Assembly (NCBI GenBank): GCA_051960855.1
Contig: JBQCDV010000013.1
Span: 1-6,825 of the forward strand
Direction: 5' to 3'
DNA from: JBQCDV01 sp051960855
Lineage (GTDB): Bacteria; Actinomycetota; Actinomycetes; JAJZTN01
Length of the DNA stretch: 6,825 bases
The notes beneath the pieces are model-generated. The model worked only from the letters and a program-made list of their open reading frames with translations, was not told where the DNA came from and did not search any database. Positions 1 to 6,380 of the stretch are shown here, one piece after another. A program made the position numbers and the translations under genes. The first letter of the stretch is position 1; each line of letters starts with the position of its first letter.

Positions 1-15
1 GACAAGACGAAGTGA
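1..15 (+). CDS. 3' end of an upstream gene (last four codons), product unknown
   Basis: Reading from position 1 gives Asp-Lys-Thr-Lys and then TGA at 13-15. The A of this stop is the first base of the apbE ATG, forming a TGATG junction, which is common between translationally coupled genes. Four codons cannot identify a product. ApbE neighbours are often its substrate, an FMN-binding-domain protein, or a membrane reductase, but that is inference from context only. The call rests on the junction geometry and could be chance. Confidence 0.3.
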   Translation, partial: DKTK

Positions 16-839
16 TGCCAACGGAGGCCGGACGCTCCAGCCTCCGCGTCACCGACGACGTCATGGGCACGGTCGCGACCATCGACGTGCGCACGGACAC
101 CACGACCCCAGGCCCGAACGACGCTGCTGACGTTCCTCGTGCGTCCATGGCGCGAGCCCTGGCGTGGCTGCACGAGGTCGATGCCCGGTTCTCGCCATAC
201 AGGGCGGCCAGCGAGGTCTGCCGCGTGCAGCGCGGGGAGTTGAGGATGAGCGACGCGTCGACCGAGCTGCGCGAGATCGCCGCCCTGTGCGACGACCTGC
301 GAGCGCAGTCGAAAGGCGCCTTCGATGCCTGCTGGTCCGGCAGCTTTGACCCGACGGGCGTGGTGAAGGGCTGGGCGCTGGAACGCGCGAGCGAGATCCT
401 GGCGTCGGATGGCTTCACGGCGGCGGCCGTCTCCGCTGGCGGTGACATGCAGCTCCGTGGCGGCACACCGGACCGGCCCTGGCGCGTCGGCATCAGCCAT
501 CCCACGGCGCCTCGGGCACTGTGCGCCGTGGTCGCCACGACGAGAGACCTTGCAGTGGCGACGAGCGGCACGACCGAGCGCGGGCGGCACATCCTCGACC
601 CGCGGTCCCACCTGCATCCGGCCCGCCTCGTGCAGGTCACGGTCGTCGGCCCCAGCCTGACTCTCGCGGACGGGTACGCGACAGCGGCGTTCGTGCTGGG
701 CGACGAGGCGCACGCCTGGCTGACCGAGCTCGACGGCTACGAGGGTCTAGGCATCCGTCCGGACGGCTCCGCCTGGGTCACGCCTGGCTGGTCGGAGTTC
801 ACAGCGGACACACAGGAGGAGCCCAGCCGGATGCCATGA
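15..839 (+). CDS. apbE: FAD:protein FMN transferase (ApbE family)
   Basis: ApbE enzymes use Mg2+ and FAD to attach FMN through a phosphoester bond to a Thr or Ser of partner flavoproteins. Counting from a possible GTG at 12 (275 aa), family motifs appear in order: MGT (18-20), DARFSPYR (57-64), DPTGVVKGWAL (113-123), SAGGDM (141-146), ATSGT...HILDP (183-197) and ADGYATA (219-225). D220 and T224 have the spacing of the family's metal-binding Asp/Thr pair. The ATG at 15 is preferred over the GTG at 12 because it overlaps the upstream stop as TGATG; the ribosome site is weak (ACGAAG). There is no signal peptide or lipobox, unlike the classic periplasmic lipoprotein ApbE, so the protein is probably cytoplasmic or exported by another route. 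The partner flavoprotein is not in the window. Glycosyltransferase genes follow closely on the same strand, suggesting cotranscription. Family assignment is firm; the substrate is unknown. Confidence 0.93.
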   Translation: MPTEAGRSSLRVTDDVMGTVATIDVRTDTTTPGPNDAADVPRASMARALAWLHEVDARFSPYRAASEVCRVQRGELRMSDASTELREIAALCDDLRAQSKGAFDACWSGSFDPTGVVKGWALERASEILASDGFTAAAVSAGGDMQLRGGTPDRPWRVGISHPTAPRALCAVVATTRDLAVATSGTTERGRHILDPRSHLHPARLVQVTVVGPSLTLADGYATAAFVLGDEAHAWLTELDGYEGLGIRPDGSAWVTPGWSEFTADTQEEPSRMP

Positions 840-860
840 GGGCGGCCGACAGTTGCCGTC

Positions 861-2189
861 ATGACGACGACAACTGACAGGCCAACCGACGGCGTGGTGA
901 CGGCTGCCGGCGAAGCCGCCGCCGCCACCACGGTGGCGACCGCTCCCCGCCTCCCCTCCAGCGCCGGGTCGCCGCCGACCGTCGACATCGTGGTGCCGGT
1001 TTACAACGAGGAGCGCGAGCTCGAGGGCAGTGTGCGGCGGCTGCACGCCGCCCTGTCGTCGGGCCTGCCCTACACCTTCCGGGTGACGATCGCGGACAAC
1101 GCCTCCACTGACAGGACGCCTGCGATCGCGGATCGGCTGGCCGCCGAGCTGCCCGAGGTCACCGCGGTGCACCTGCCGGAGAAGGGCCGTAGCCGAGCGC
1201 TCAAGCACACCTGGCTAGCCTCCGACGCAGCGGTCCTGGCCTACATGGATGTCGACCTCTCCACCGACCTGGCCGCCCTGCTCCCGCTGATCGCCCCGCT
1301 GGTGACCGGTCACTCGGATCTGGCTATCGGCTCCCGGCTGGCTCGGCACTCCCGGGTCGTGCGCGGCCCGAAGCGCGAAGTCATCTCCCGCTGCTACAAC
1401 GTGCTGCTGCGCATGGCGCTGGCCGCGAAGTTCACGGACGCGCAGTGCGGCTTCAAGGCGATCCGAGCCGACCGGGCGCGTGCGCTGCTGCCGCATGTGC
1501 AGGACGCCGGGTGGTTCTTCGACACCGAGCTGCTGGTCCTGGCCGAGCGTGCGGGACTGCGCATCCATGAGGTTCCCGTCGACTGGGTCGACGACCCCGA
1601 CTCTCGCGTCGACGTCCTCGACACTGCGGTGCAGGACCTGCTCGGCATCACCCGGCTGGCGCGCAGCCTGCTCACCGGCCAGATCCCCGTCGCCGAGCTG
1701 CGCGCCGAGCTGCGTCGCGACCCACTTCCGGTGCCTGTCACCAGCTTTCGCACCCAGGCGGTGCGCTTCGCCACCGTCGGGTTCGCCTCCACCCTGGCCT
1801 ACCTGCTGCTGTACCTGGTGCTGCGCACCGGCCTTCCAGCCGAGGCGGCGAACGCCGTCTCCCTGCTGGTGACCGCCGTCGGCAACACCGCGGTCAACCG
1901 GCGCTTCACCTTCGGCGTCCGCGACAGCTCTCGCCGCACCTCCGACCACGCCTCGGGTCTGGTCATTTTCGCCGCGGGCCTCGCGCTGACCTCGGCTGCC
2001 CTCGCCGCCGTCCACCTCCTCGACCCTGACCCTCACCGCGCCGTCGAGCTCACCGCCCTGGTCGCGGCGAACCTGATCACCACCGCCCTGCGCTTCGTCG
2101 CCCTCCGCTGGGTCTTCACAGGGCGTCGGCGCACGACGGCTGCTGCCACCGTCGCCGCTCCCATCGCGACCCCTGGAGACATCTCATGA
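861..2189 (+). CDS. Polyprenyl-phosphate glycosyltransferase (GT2) fused to a GtrA-type membrane domain
   Basis: This 442-aa protein has two domains. Residues 1-40 are an Ala/Thr-rich, probably disordered tail. Residues 41-275 form a GT-A fold of the dolichyl-phosphate sugar synthase type: VDIVVPVYNE (41-50), ADNASTD (78-84), a DxD metal and nucleotide-sugar site at D130-V-D132, the QCGFKA motif (195-200) and GWFFDTELL (217-225). Residues 297-422 match the GtrA family, with about four membrane helices (near 300-322, 326-346, 364-387, 396-419) and the typical NRRFTF motif (346-351). Family knowledge suggests the catalytic domain loads a sugar onto undecaprenyl or decaprenyl phosphate on the cytoplasmic face and GtrA moves the lipid-sugar outward. 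The ATG at 861 has no obvious ribosome site; GTG at 894 or 897 are alternatives, since the N-terminal tail is not conserved. It starts 21 nt after apbE and overlaps the next gene by ATGA. The sugar is not predictable. Confidence 0.92.
   Translation: MTTTTDRPTDGVVTAAGEAAAATTVATAPRLPSSAGSPPTVDIVVPVYNEERELEGSVRRLHAALSSGLPYTFRVTIADNASTDRTPAIADRLAAELPEVTAVHLPEKGRSRALKHTWLASDAAVLAYMDVDLSTDLAALLPLIAPLVTGHSDLAIGSRLARHSRVVRGPKREVISRCYNVLLRMALAAKFTDAQCGFKAIRADRARALLPHVQDAGWFFDTELLVLAERAGLRIHEVPVDWVDDPDSRVDVLDTAVQDLLGITRLARSLLTGQIPVAELRAELRRDPLPVPVTSFRTQAVRFATVGFASTLAYLLLYLVLRTGLPAEAANAVSLLVTAVGNTAVNRRFTFGVRDSSRRTSDHASGLVIFAAGLALTSAALAAVHLLDPDPHRAVELTALVAANLITTALRFVALRWVFTGRRRTTAAATVAAPIATPGDIS
2175..2178 (+). 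promoter_or_regulatory. Ribosome binding site for the GT39-type gene
   Basis: GGAG lies seven bases before the ATG at 2186, inside the last codons of the GT2-GtrA gene. Together with the ATGA stop/start overlap it fixes the start of the next gene and points to translational coupling. Confidence 0.7.
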
Positions 2190-4312
2190 GCACGGCCTAC
2201 CGCGACCTCCCCTCGACGACGGCGAGCACATCGGCTCCGTCGTTCGTCGATAACGTCAGGGCGACGACAAGGGCACGCACTCGCCGCCTGCTCAGTGGAC
2301 CGACCGGTGCGGCCCGCTGGGAGCGTCCGGCCCTGCTGGGTCTGCTGGCTGCCACCGCACTGCTCTACCTCTGGGGCCTCGGCGCCTCCGGCTGGGCCAA
2401 TGCGTTCTACAGCGCGGCGGCGCAGGCGGGTTCGGTGAGCTGGAAGGCCTTCTTCTTCGGATCCTTCGATGCCGGCAACGCCATCACCGTCGACAAACCC
2501 CCGGCTGCCCTGTGGGTCATGGCCATCTCCGCCCGCCTCTTCGGCGTCAACTCGTGGTCGGTCCTCGTGCCCGAGGCTCTGATGGGCGTGGCAACCGTGG
2601 GGTTCCTGCACGCCACGGTCCGCCGGCACTTCGGCGCCGCCGCCGGCCTGCTCGCCGGTGCTGTCATGGCGCTGACCCCGGTCTCGGTGCTGATGTTCCG
2701 CTTCAACAACCCCGACGCCCTGCTGGTCCTGCTGCTGGTCATGGCCGCCTGGGCCCTCACCCGCGCCCTCGAGACCGCCTCCACCCGATGGCTCACCCTG
2801 GTCGGGATCCTCGTCGGGTTCGGCTTCCTCACCAAGATGCTGCAGGCCCTGCTGGTCGTCCCCGGCTTCGCCCTCGTCTACCTCCTCGCCGCCCCCACCG
2901 GCCTCGGGCGCCGCATCCGCCAGCTCCTGCTCGCCGGCGCCGCCCTCGTCGCCTCCGCCGGCTGGTGGCTCGCCATCGTCGAGCTCTGGCCCGCCGGCTC
3001 CCGCCCGTTCATCGGCGGCTCCCAGACCAACTCCATCCTCGAACTCGTCCTCGGCTACAACGGCCTCGGCCGCCTCACCGGCAACGAGACCGGCAGCGTC
3101 GTCGGCGGCGGCGGCCAGGGCCAGCCCGGACAGTGGGGCGCCACCGGCGTCACGCGTCTCTTCAGCTCGGAGATGGGCGGCCAGGTCGCGTGGCTGCTGC
3201 CCGCCGCTCTGGTCTTTGCCGGCGTGCTGCTGTGGCTGTCGCGTCGCGCACCTCGCACCGAACCTCGGCGCGCCCAGGTCCTGACCTGGACCACGTGGCT
3301 GGTCGTCACCGGACTGACCTTCAGCCTGGCCCAAGGCATCATCCACCCCTACTACACCGTGGCCCTCGCCCCGGCGATCGGCGCACTCGTCGGCCTCGGG
3401 GCGGTGACGATGTGGCAGCGCCGGACCCATCTCGTCCCCCGGTTGACCCTCGCCGTCGCGATGGCGGCCACCACGGCTACGTCGTTCGTGCTCCTAGCCC
3501 GGAGCCCGCAGTGGCTGCCGTGGCTGCGCTGGGCCGTGCTCGTCCTCGGTGCTGTCGCCACGCTCGCTCTCGCCGTGCGCCCGCACCTGCCGCCCCGGCT
3601 GTCGCGCCGGCTCGCGATCGGAACGGCGTCCGCAGCGCTCCTCGCCTCCCTCCTCGGACCCGCCGCCTACGCCGTCGACACTGCTCGAACGCCGCACACC
3701 GGCTCGCTGCCCACTGCCGGCCCGGCCGTCGCCGGTGGCTTCGGTCCCGCTGGCTTCGGTCCCGGACGGGGCGGGATGCCCGGTGGCGGGTTCCGGGGCG
3801 GCTTGCCGGGCTTGCCGCAGGGTCAGGCGGGTCAGGGGCAGGCGGGTGGTTTCCAGCGCGGCCAGCAGGGCGGCCTCGGAGGCTTGCTCGACACCGCGAC
3901 CCCCAGCAGCGCACTGGTCCAGCTCCTGCAGCAGAACGCCTCCTCCTACCGCTGGGCGGCGGCCGCCGTCGGCTCCAACTCCGCCGCAGGCGTCCAGCTC
4001 GCCACCGGACTACCCGTGATGGCCATCGGCGGCTTCAACGGCACCGACCCCAGCCCCACCCTCGCCCAGTTCCAGCAGTGGGTGTCACAGGGAAAGATCC
4101 ACTACTTCCTCGCCAGTGGGCAGGGTATGCGCGGCGGATTCGGCGGCGGCGGATTCGGTGGCGGCGGATTCGGACCGGGCGGCTCCGACGGCCGCGGCAC
4201 GTCGACCTCGATCACGAGCTGGGTGGAAAGCCACTACACCGCCACCACCGTCGGAGGCGTGATCGTCTACGACCTGACGACCCCTCCCTCGACGACGGGC
4301 ACAACCGCCTGA
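2186..4312 (+). CDS. Multi-pass membrane glycosyltransferase (GT39/ArnT/YkcB-like) with glycine-rich linkers and a C-terminal soluble domain
   Basis: This 708-aa protein has a cytoplasmic N-terminal tail (1-45) and then about 12-13 hydrophobic helices up to residue 496. The first extracytoplasmic loop carries acidic residues D95 and D103 within FGSFDAG...DKPPAALW (91-110), typical of the PMT/ArnT superfamily, which takes sugars from a polyprenyl-phosphate donor. NNPDALL (174-180) and IIHPYY (385-390) are further landmarks typical of the actinobacterial group. After the last helix comes a Gly/Gln-rich stretch (517-568), then a folded-looking region (569-645, containing LVQLLQQNASSYRW), a second Gly/Phe repeat (647-667), and an end (672-699) reading SITSWVESHYT...GGVIVYDL. 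This resembles the C-terminal domain of YkcA/B-like putative mannosyltransferases. The ATG at 2186 overlaps the upstream stop. Two rare AGG codons sit near the start (residues 25 and 29). The likely role is transfer of the lipid-linked sugar made by the preceding gene onto an external acceptor; sugar and acceptor are unknown. Confidence 0.9.
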   Translation: MSTAYRDLPSTTASTSAPSFVDNVRATTRARTRRLLSGPTGAARWERPALLGLLAATALLYLWGLGASGWANAFYSAAAQAGSVSWKAFFFGSFDAGNAITVDKPPAALWVMAISARLFGVNSWSVLVPEALMGVATVGFLHATVRRHFGAAAGLLAGAVMALTPVSVLMFRFNNPDALLVLLLVMAAWALTRALETASTRWLTLVGILVGFGFLTKMLQALLVVPGFALVYLLAAPTGLGRRIRQLLLAGAALVASAGWWLAIVELWPAGSRPFIGGSQTNSILELVLGYNGLGRLTGNETGSVVGGGGQGQPGQWGATGVTRLFSSEMGGQVAWLLPAALVFAGVLLWLSRRAPRTEPRRAQVLTWTTWLVVTGLTFSLAQGIIHPYYTVALAPAIGALVGLGAVTMWQRRTHLVPRLTLAVAMAATTATSFVLLARSPQWLPWLRWAVLVLGAVATLALAVRPHLPPRLSRRLAIGTASAALLASLLGPAAYAVDTARTPHTGSLPTAGPAVAGGFGPAGFGPGRGGMPGGGFRGGLPGLPQGQAGQGQAGGFQRGQQGGLGGLLDTATPSSALVQLLQQNASSYRWAAAAVGSNSAAGVQLATGLPVMAIGGFNGTDPSPTLAQFQQWVSQGKIHYFLASGQGMRGGFGGGGFGGGGFGPGGSDGRGTSTSITSWVESHYTATTVGGVIVYDLTTPPSTTGTTA
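3736..3764 (+). repeat. 15-bp-period direct repeat in the first glycine-rich linker
   Basis: TGGCTTCGGTCCCG occurs at 3736-3749 and again at 3751-3764. It encodes two Gly-Phe-Gly-Pro units at the start of the Gly/Gln-rich linker of the GT39-type protein. The region downstream to about 3890 stays Gly- and Gln-rich with looser repeats such as GGTCAGG. Confidence 0.8.
4133..4177 (+). repeat. Three tandem 15-bp units encoding a Gly-Gly-Phe-Gly repeat
   Basis: Units at 4133-4147, 4148-4162 and 4163-4177 all begin GGCGGATTCGG; the third diverges in its last four bases. They lie in frame in the GT39-type gene and encode the second glycine/phenylalanine linker. Near-identical DNA suggests slippage-driven expansion, so copy number may vary among relatives. 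Confidence 0.85.
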
Positions 4313-4331
4313 CGCCGCGCAGCGACGTCCG

Positions 4332-4380
4332 CGATGCATCGGCTTACCCCCCATATAGCGGGGGGTGAGCCGATGCATCG
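4332..4380 (+). terminator. Large hairpin after the glycosylation operon, probable terminator
   Basis: The arms 4332-4352 and 4360-4380 form a 21-bp stem with a single G-U pair around a 7-nt loop (ATATAGC). The stem includes a six-pair C/G run next to the loop. It begins 20 bases after the GT39-type stop codon. No U-tract follows, as in many hairpin-only terminators proposed for high-GC actinobacteria. Because it is nearly symmetrical it would form on either strand. Each outer arm starts with CGATGCATCG, itself a perfect 10-bp palindrome, so a protein-binding role is also possible. Confidence 0.7.
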
Positions 4381-4452
4381 TTGCCTGCTGAGGCTGGCTA
4401 TCCACCTCCCCCGACCACGCCGAACGCCGTAGCAGTGGCGGGCGTCGGCTCG

Positions 4453-4458
4453 TATCGT
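4453..4458 (+). promoter_or_regulatory. Putative -10 box of a leaderless aidB promoter
   Basis: TATCGT fits the actinobacterial TAnnnT -10 consensus. It ends six bases before the aidB ATG, the spacing expected when transcription starts at or near the A of the start codon. No good -35 hexamer is seen near 4430-4436. No purine-rich ribosome site precedes the ATG, which agrees with a leaderless message. Confidence 0.5.
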
Positions 4459-4464
4459 CACCGC

Positions 4465-6177
4465 ATGACGTCGCTGCCGTCGCTGCCCCTGCCGAAGCTT
4501 CCCGACAGTCCGCTGGCCGCGACCCACGAGGTTCTCAACCAGGCACCGCCCCTCGAGGGCTACGACCTCTCGAGGGATGCCGCCCTGCAGGAGGCCCTCG
4601 AGCGTGAGGGAGCCGGCTGGTACCGCGAGCCGTTGTCGCAACTGGGGGTCACGGCCGGACTGCCGGAGACGCTCGTGCTCGGCGACGAGGCCAACCGGGA
4701 TACTCCCCGCCTGCGGACGCACGACCGCTACGGACACCGCGTCGACGAGGTGGACTTCGCGCCGGCCTGGCACCACCTGCTCGGCGCCGCGGTCCACCGA
4801 GGGCTGTCGGGCGGCCTCACCTGGACAGCGACCGGTGAGACCACGCGTCCGGGTGCTCACGCCGCGCGGGCGGCCGGCTTCTACGTCTGGTCCCAGGTCG
4901 AGCAGGGGCATCTCTGCCCGGTCTCCATGAGCTATGCAGCGGTCCCCGCCCTTCGGCGCTCCCCCGCGGTGGCCGCCGCAGTGGTCCCTGCTCTCACGTC
5001 CGAGATCTACCAGCCGGCCCTGCAACCGTTGCAGGACAAGGGATCTGCGCTCCTCGGCATGGGCATGACCGAGAAGCAGGGCGGCAGCGACGTTCGCGCC
5101 AACAGCACCACAGCTACGCCGTTCGGGGATGAGGGCAGCTACCTGCTGCGCGGGCACAAGTGGTTCACGTCAGCGCCCATGTCGGATGGGTTCCTCGTGC
5201 TCGCGCAGGCTCCAGAGGGACTTTCGTGCTTCCTCATGCCGCGGATCCTGCCCGACGGGGAGCGCAACCGCGTGCGGCTGATGCGGCTGAAAGACAAGCT
5301 GGGCAACAGGTCCAACGCGTCGTCGGAGCTCGAGTTCGCCGACGCTCTCGGCCTCCTCGTCGGCGAACCGGGCCGCGGAGTCCGCACCATCATCGACATG
5401 GTCGCCCTGACGCGGCTCGACTGCGTGAGCGGATCTGCGGCGCTGCAACGGATCTCGCTCTCGCACGCGCTGTGGCACGCCGCCCACCGCTCCGCCTTCG
5501 GCGCACCGCTCGCGCAGCAGCCGCTCATGCGATCGGTGCTCGCCGACCTCGCGTTGGAGTCGGAAGCCGCGACCGCTCTCATGATGCGGCTCTCAGGGGC
5601 AGTCGACCGCGGGCAGCGTGGTGATGAGAGGGAGCCGGCGTTCGCACGCGTCGCCACGGCGATCGGCAAGTTCTGGGTGTGCAAGCGCAGTGTCACCGCT
5701 GTCGCGGAGTCGCTGGAATGCCTGGGCGGCAACGGCTACATCGAGGACTCGCGGATGCCGCGCTACTACCGCGAGGCGCCGGTCAACTCGATCTGGGAAG
5801 GCTCCGGCAACGTCAACGCCCTGGACGTCCTCCGGGCACTGGAGCGCGAACCCGCGGCGGTCGACGCATTGCGCGACGAGCTGTCCCTCGCCGCCGGGCT
5901 GCATCCGGACTACGACGCTTCGCTGCACGCACTCGAGTCGGCGCGGAGCGAGCCAGCACCGCAGTTGGCCCGCCGCTTGGTCGAACGGGCGGCGCTGCTG
6001 TTGCAGGCCGGGCTACTGCTCCGGCACGCACCGCGAGAGGTCGCCGACGCCTTCGTCGCCTCACGGATAACCGACCCCGGTCAGGTCCTCGGATCACTTC
6101 CGAACGGCGTCGACGTCGCTGCTGTCCTCGCTCGGGCTGGCCGCGGGCTGCCGGGTGAGCCCTACGGTCAGGGCTAG
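4465..6177 (+). CDS. aidB: AidB-like acyl-CoA dehydrogenase family protein
   Basis: This 570-aa flavoprotein matches AidB, the alkylation-inducible member of the acyl-CoA dehydrogenase family, over nearly its whole length. Diagnostic stretches are GMGMTEKQGGSDVRANST (198-215, FAD and substrate region), GHKWFTSAP (230-238), LKDKLGNRSNAS (275-286), FGAPLAQQPLMR (345-356), ECLGGNGYIEDS (418-429) and NSIWEGSGN (441-449). E445 sits where short- and medium-chain acyl-CoA dehydrogenases carry the catalytic glutamate. E. coli AidB binds FAD and DNA and is induced with the Ada response, but its substrate is unsettled. The family is about 540-570 aa, so this copy is full length. The reading frame is open back to a TTG at 4381, but those codons overlap the hairpin edge and encode a Pro/Ala stretch foreign to the family; ATG 4465 with TATCGT just upstream is the better start. 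No ada, alkA or ogt gene is in the window. Flanked by a hairpin and a tRNA, it is probably monocistronic. Confidence 0.95.
   Translation: MTSLPSLPLPKLPDSPLAATHEVLNQAPPLEGYDLSRDAALQEALEREGAGWYREPLSQLGVTAGLPETLVLGDEANRDTPRLRTHDRYGHRVDEVDFAPAWHHLLGAAVHRGLSGGLTWTATGETTRPGAHAARAAGFYVWSQVEQGHLCPVSMSYAAVPALRRSPAVAAAVVPALTSEIYQPALQPLQDKGSALLGMGMTEKQGGSDVRANSTTATPFGDEGSYLLRGHKWFTSAPMSDGFLVLAQAPEGLSCFLMPRILPDGERNRVRLMRLKDKLGNRSNASSELEFADALGLLVGEPGRGVRTIIDMVALTRLDCVSGSAALQRISLSHALWHAAHRSAFGAPLAQQPLMRSVLADLALESEAATALMMRLSGAVDRGQRGDEREPAFARVATAIGKFWVCKRSVTAVAESLECLGGNGYIEDSRMPRYYREAPVNSIWEGSGNVNALDVLRALEREPAAVDALRDELSLAAGLHPDYDASLHALESARSEPAPQLARRLVERAALLLQAGLLLRHAPREVADAFVASRITDPGQVLGSLPNGVDVAAVLARAGRGLPGEPYGQG
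6158..6175 (+). terminator. Small hairpin over the aidB stop codon (weak terminator candidate)
   Basis: AGCCCT at 6158-6163 and AGGGCT at 6170-6175 form a 6-bp stem with a 6-nt loop reaching into the TAG stop codon. It is short, has no U-tract and overlaps coding sequence, so it may be chance. No stronger terminator was found in the 130 bases (6178-6307) between aidB and the tRNA gene, a GC-rich stretch that otherwise holds only a possible tRNA promoter. Confidence 0.2.
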
Positions 6178-6289
6178 CTCCGGACCCTCACGGTGCGCTC
6201 ACGCTGCCACCGCCCGGTCCCGCTGCCAGCCTCGACCGCCAGCAGCTCCATCCCCCGGGCTCCTGGCGGGGCCGCGAAGGCCTGGCCAC

Positions 6290-6295
6290 TACCCT
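6290..6295 (+). promoter_or_regulatory. Possible -10 box for the tRNA-Arg gene
   Basis: TACCCT fits TAnnnT and ends 12 bases before the mature tRNA 5' end, a plausible distance for a short precursor leader. No recognisable -35 element lies at the proper distance, so support is weak. Confidence 0.3.
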
Positions 6296-6307
6296 GGGAG
6301 GCAGCAC

Positions 6308-6380
6308 GCCCTCGTAGCTCAGGGGATAGAGCAACGGTTTCCTAAACCGTGTGTCGGAGGTTCGAATCCTCTCGGGGGCA
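6308..6380 (+). tRNA. tRNA-Arg (anticodon CCU)
   Basis: A complete 73-nt cloverleaf can be folded. The acceptor arm is GCCCTCG (6308-6314) with CGGGGGC (6373-6379), including one G-U pair. The D-arm is GCTC/GAGC (6317-6320, 6329-6332). The anticodon arm is ACGGT/ACCGT (6334-6338, 6346-6350) around TTCCTAA, placing anticodon CCT at 6341-6343. The variable loop is GTGTC, and the T-arm is GGAGG/CCTCT (6356-6360, 6368-6372) with loop TTCGAAT. The discriminator is A6380. CCA is not encoded (CCG follows), so it would be added after transcription. This tRNA reads AGG, a rare arginine codon in such genomes; AGG occurs once to a few times in each complete gene of this window. The acceptor 3' strand is the start of a tandem repeat. 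Confidence 0.97.

Noticed and set aside
2033..3430. Long minus-strand open frame (465 codons) opposite the glycosyltransferase genes
   Set aside because: It is Gly/Asp/Glu/Gln-rich with no domain pattern, which is what antisense frames of high-GC genes produce. The plus strand has clear families and full third-position GC bias.
2512..4368. Plus-strand open frame of 618 codons inside the GT39-type gene
   Set aside because: The product is an Arg/Pro/His-rich low-complexity chain from a shifted frame. The overlapping frame has membrane helices and family motifs.
4381..4464. TTG-initiated N-terminal extension of aidB
   Set aside because: The 28 extra residues are Pro/Ala/Val-rich and not AidB-like. 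There is no ribosome site before the TTG, and a -10-like box lies within the extension just before ATG 4465.
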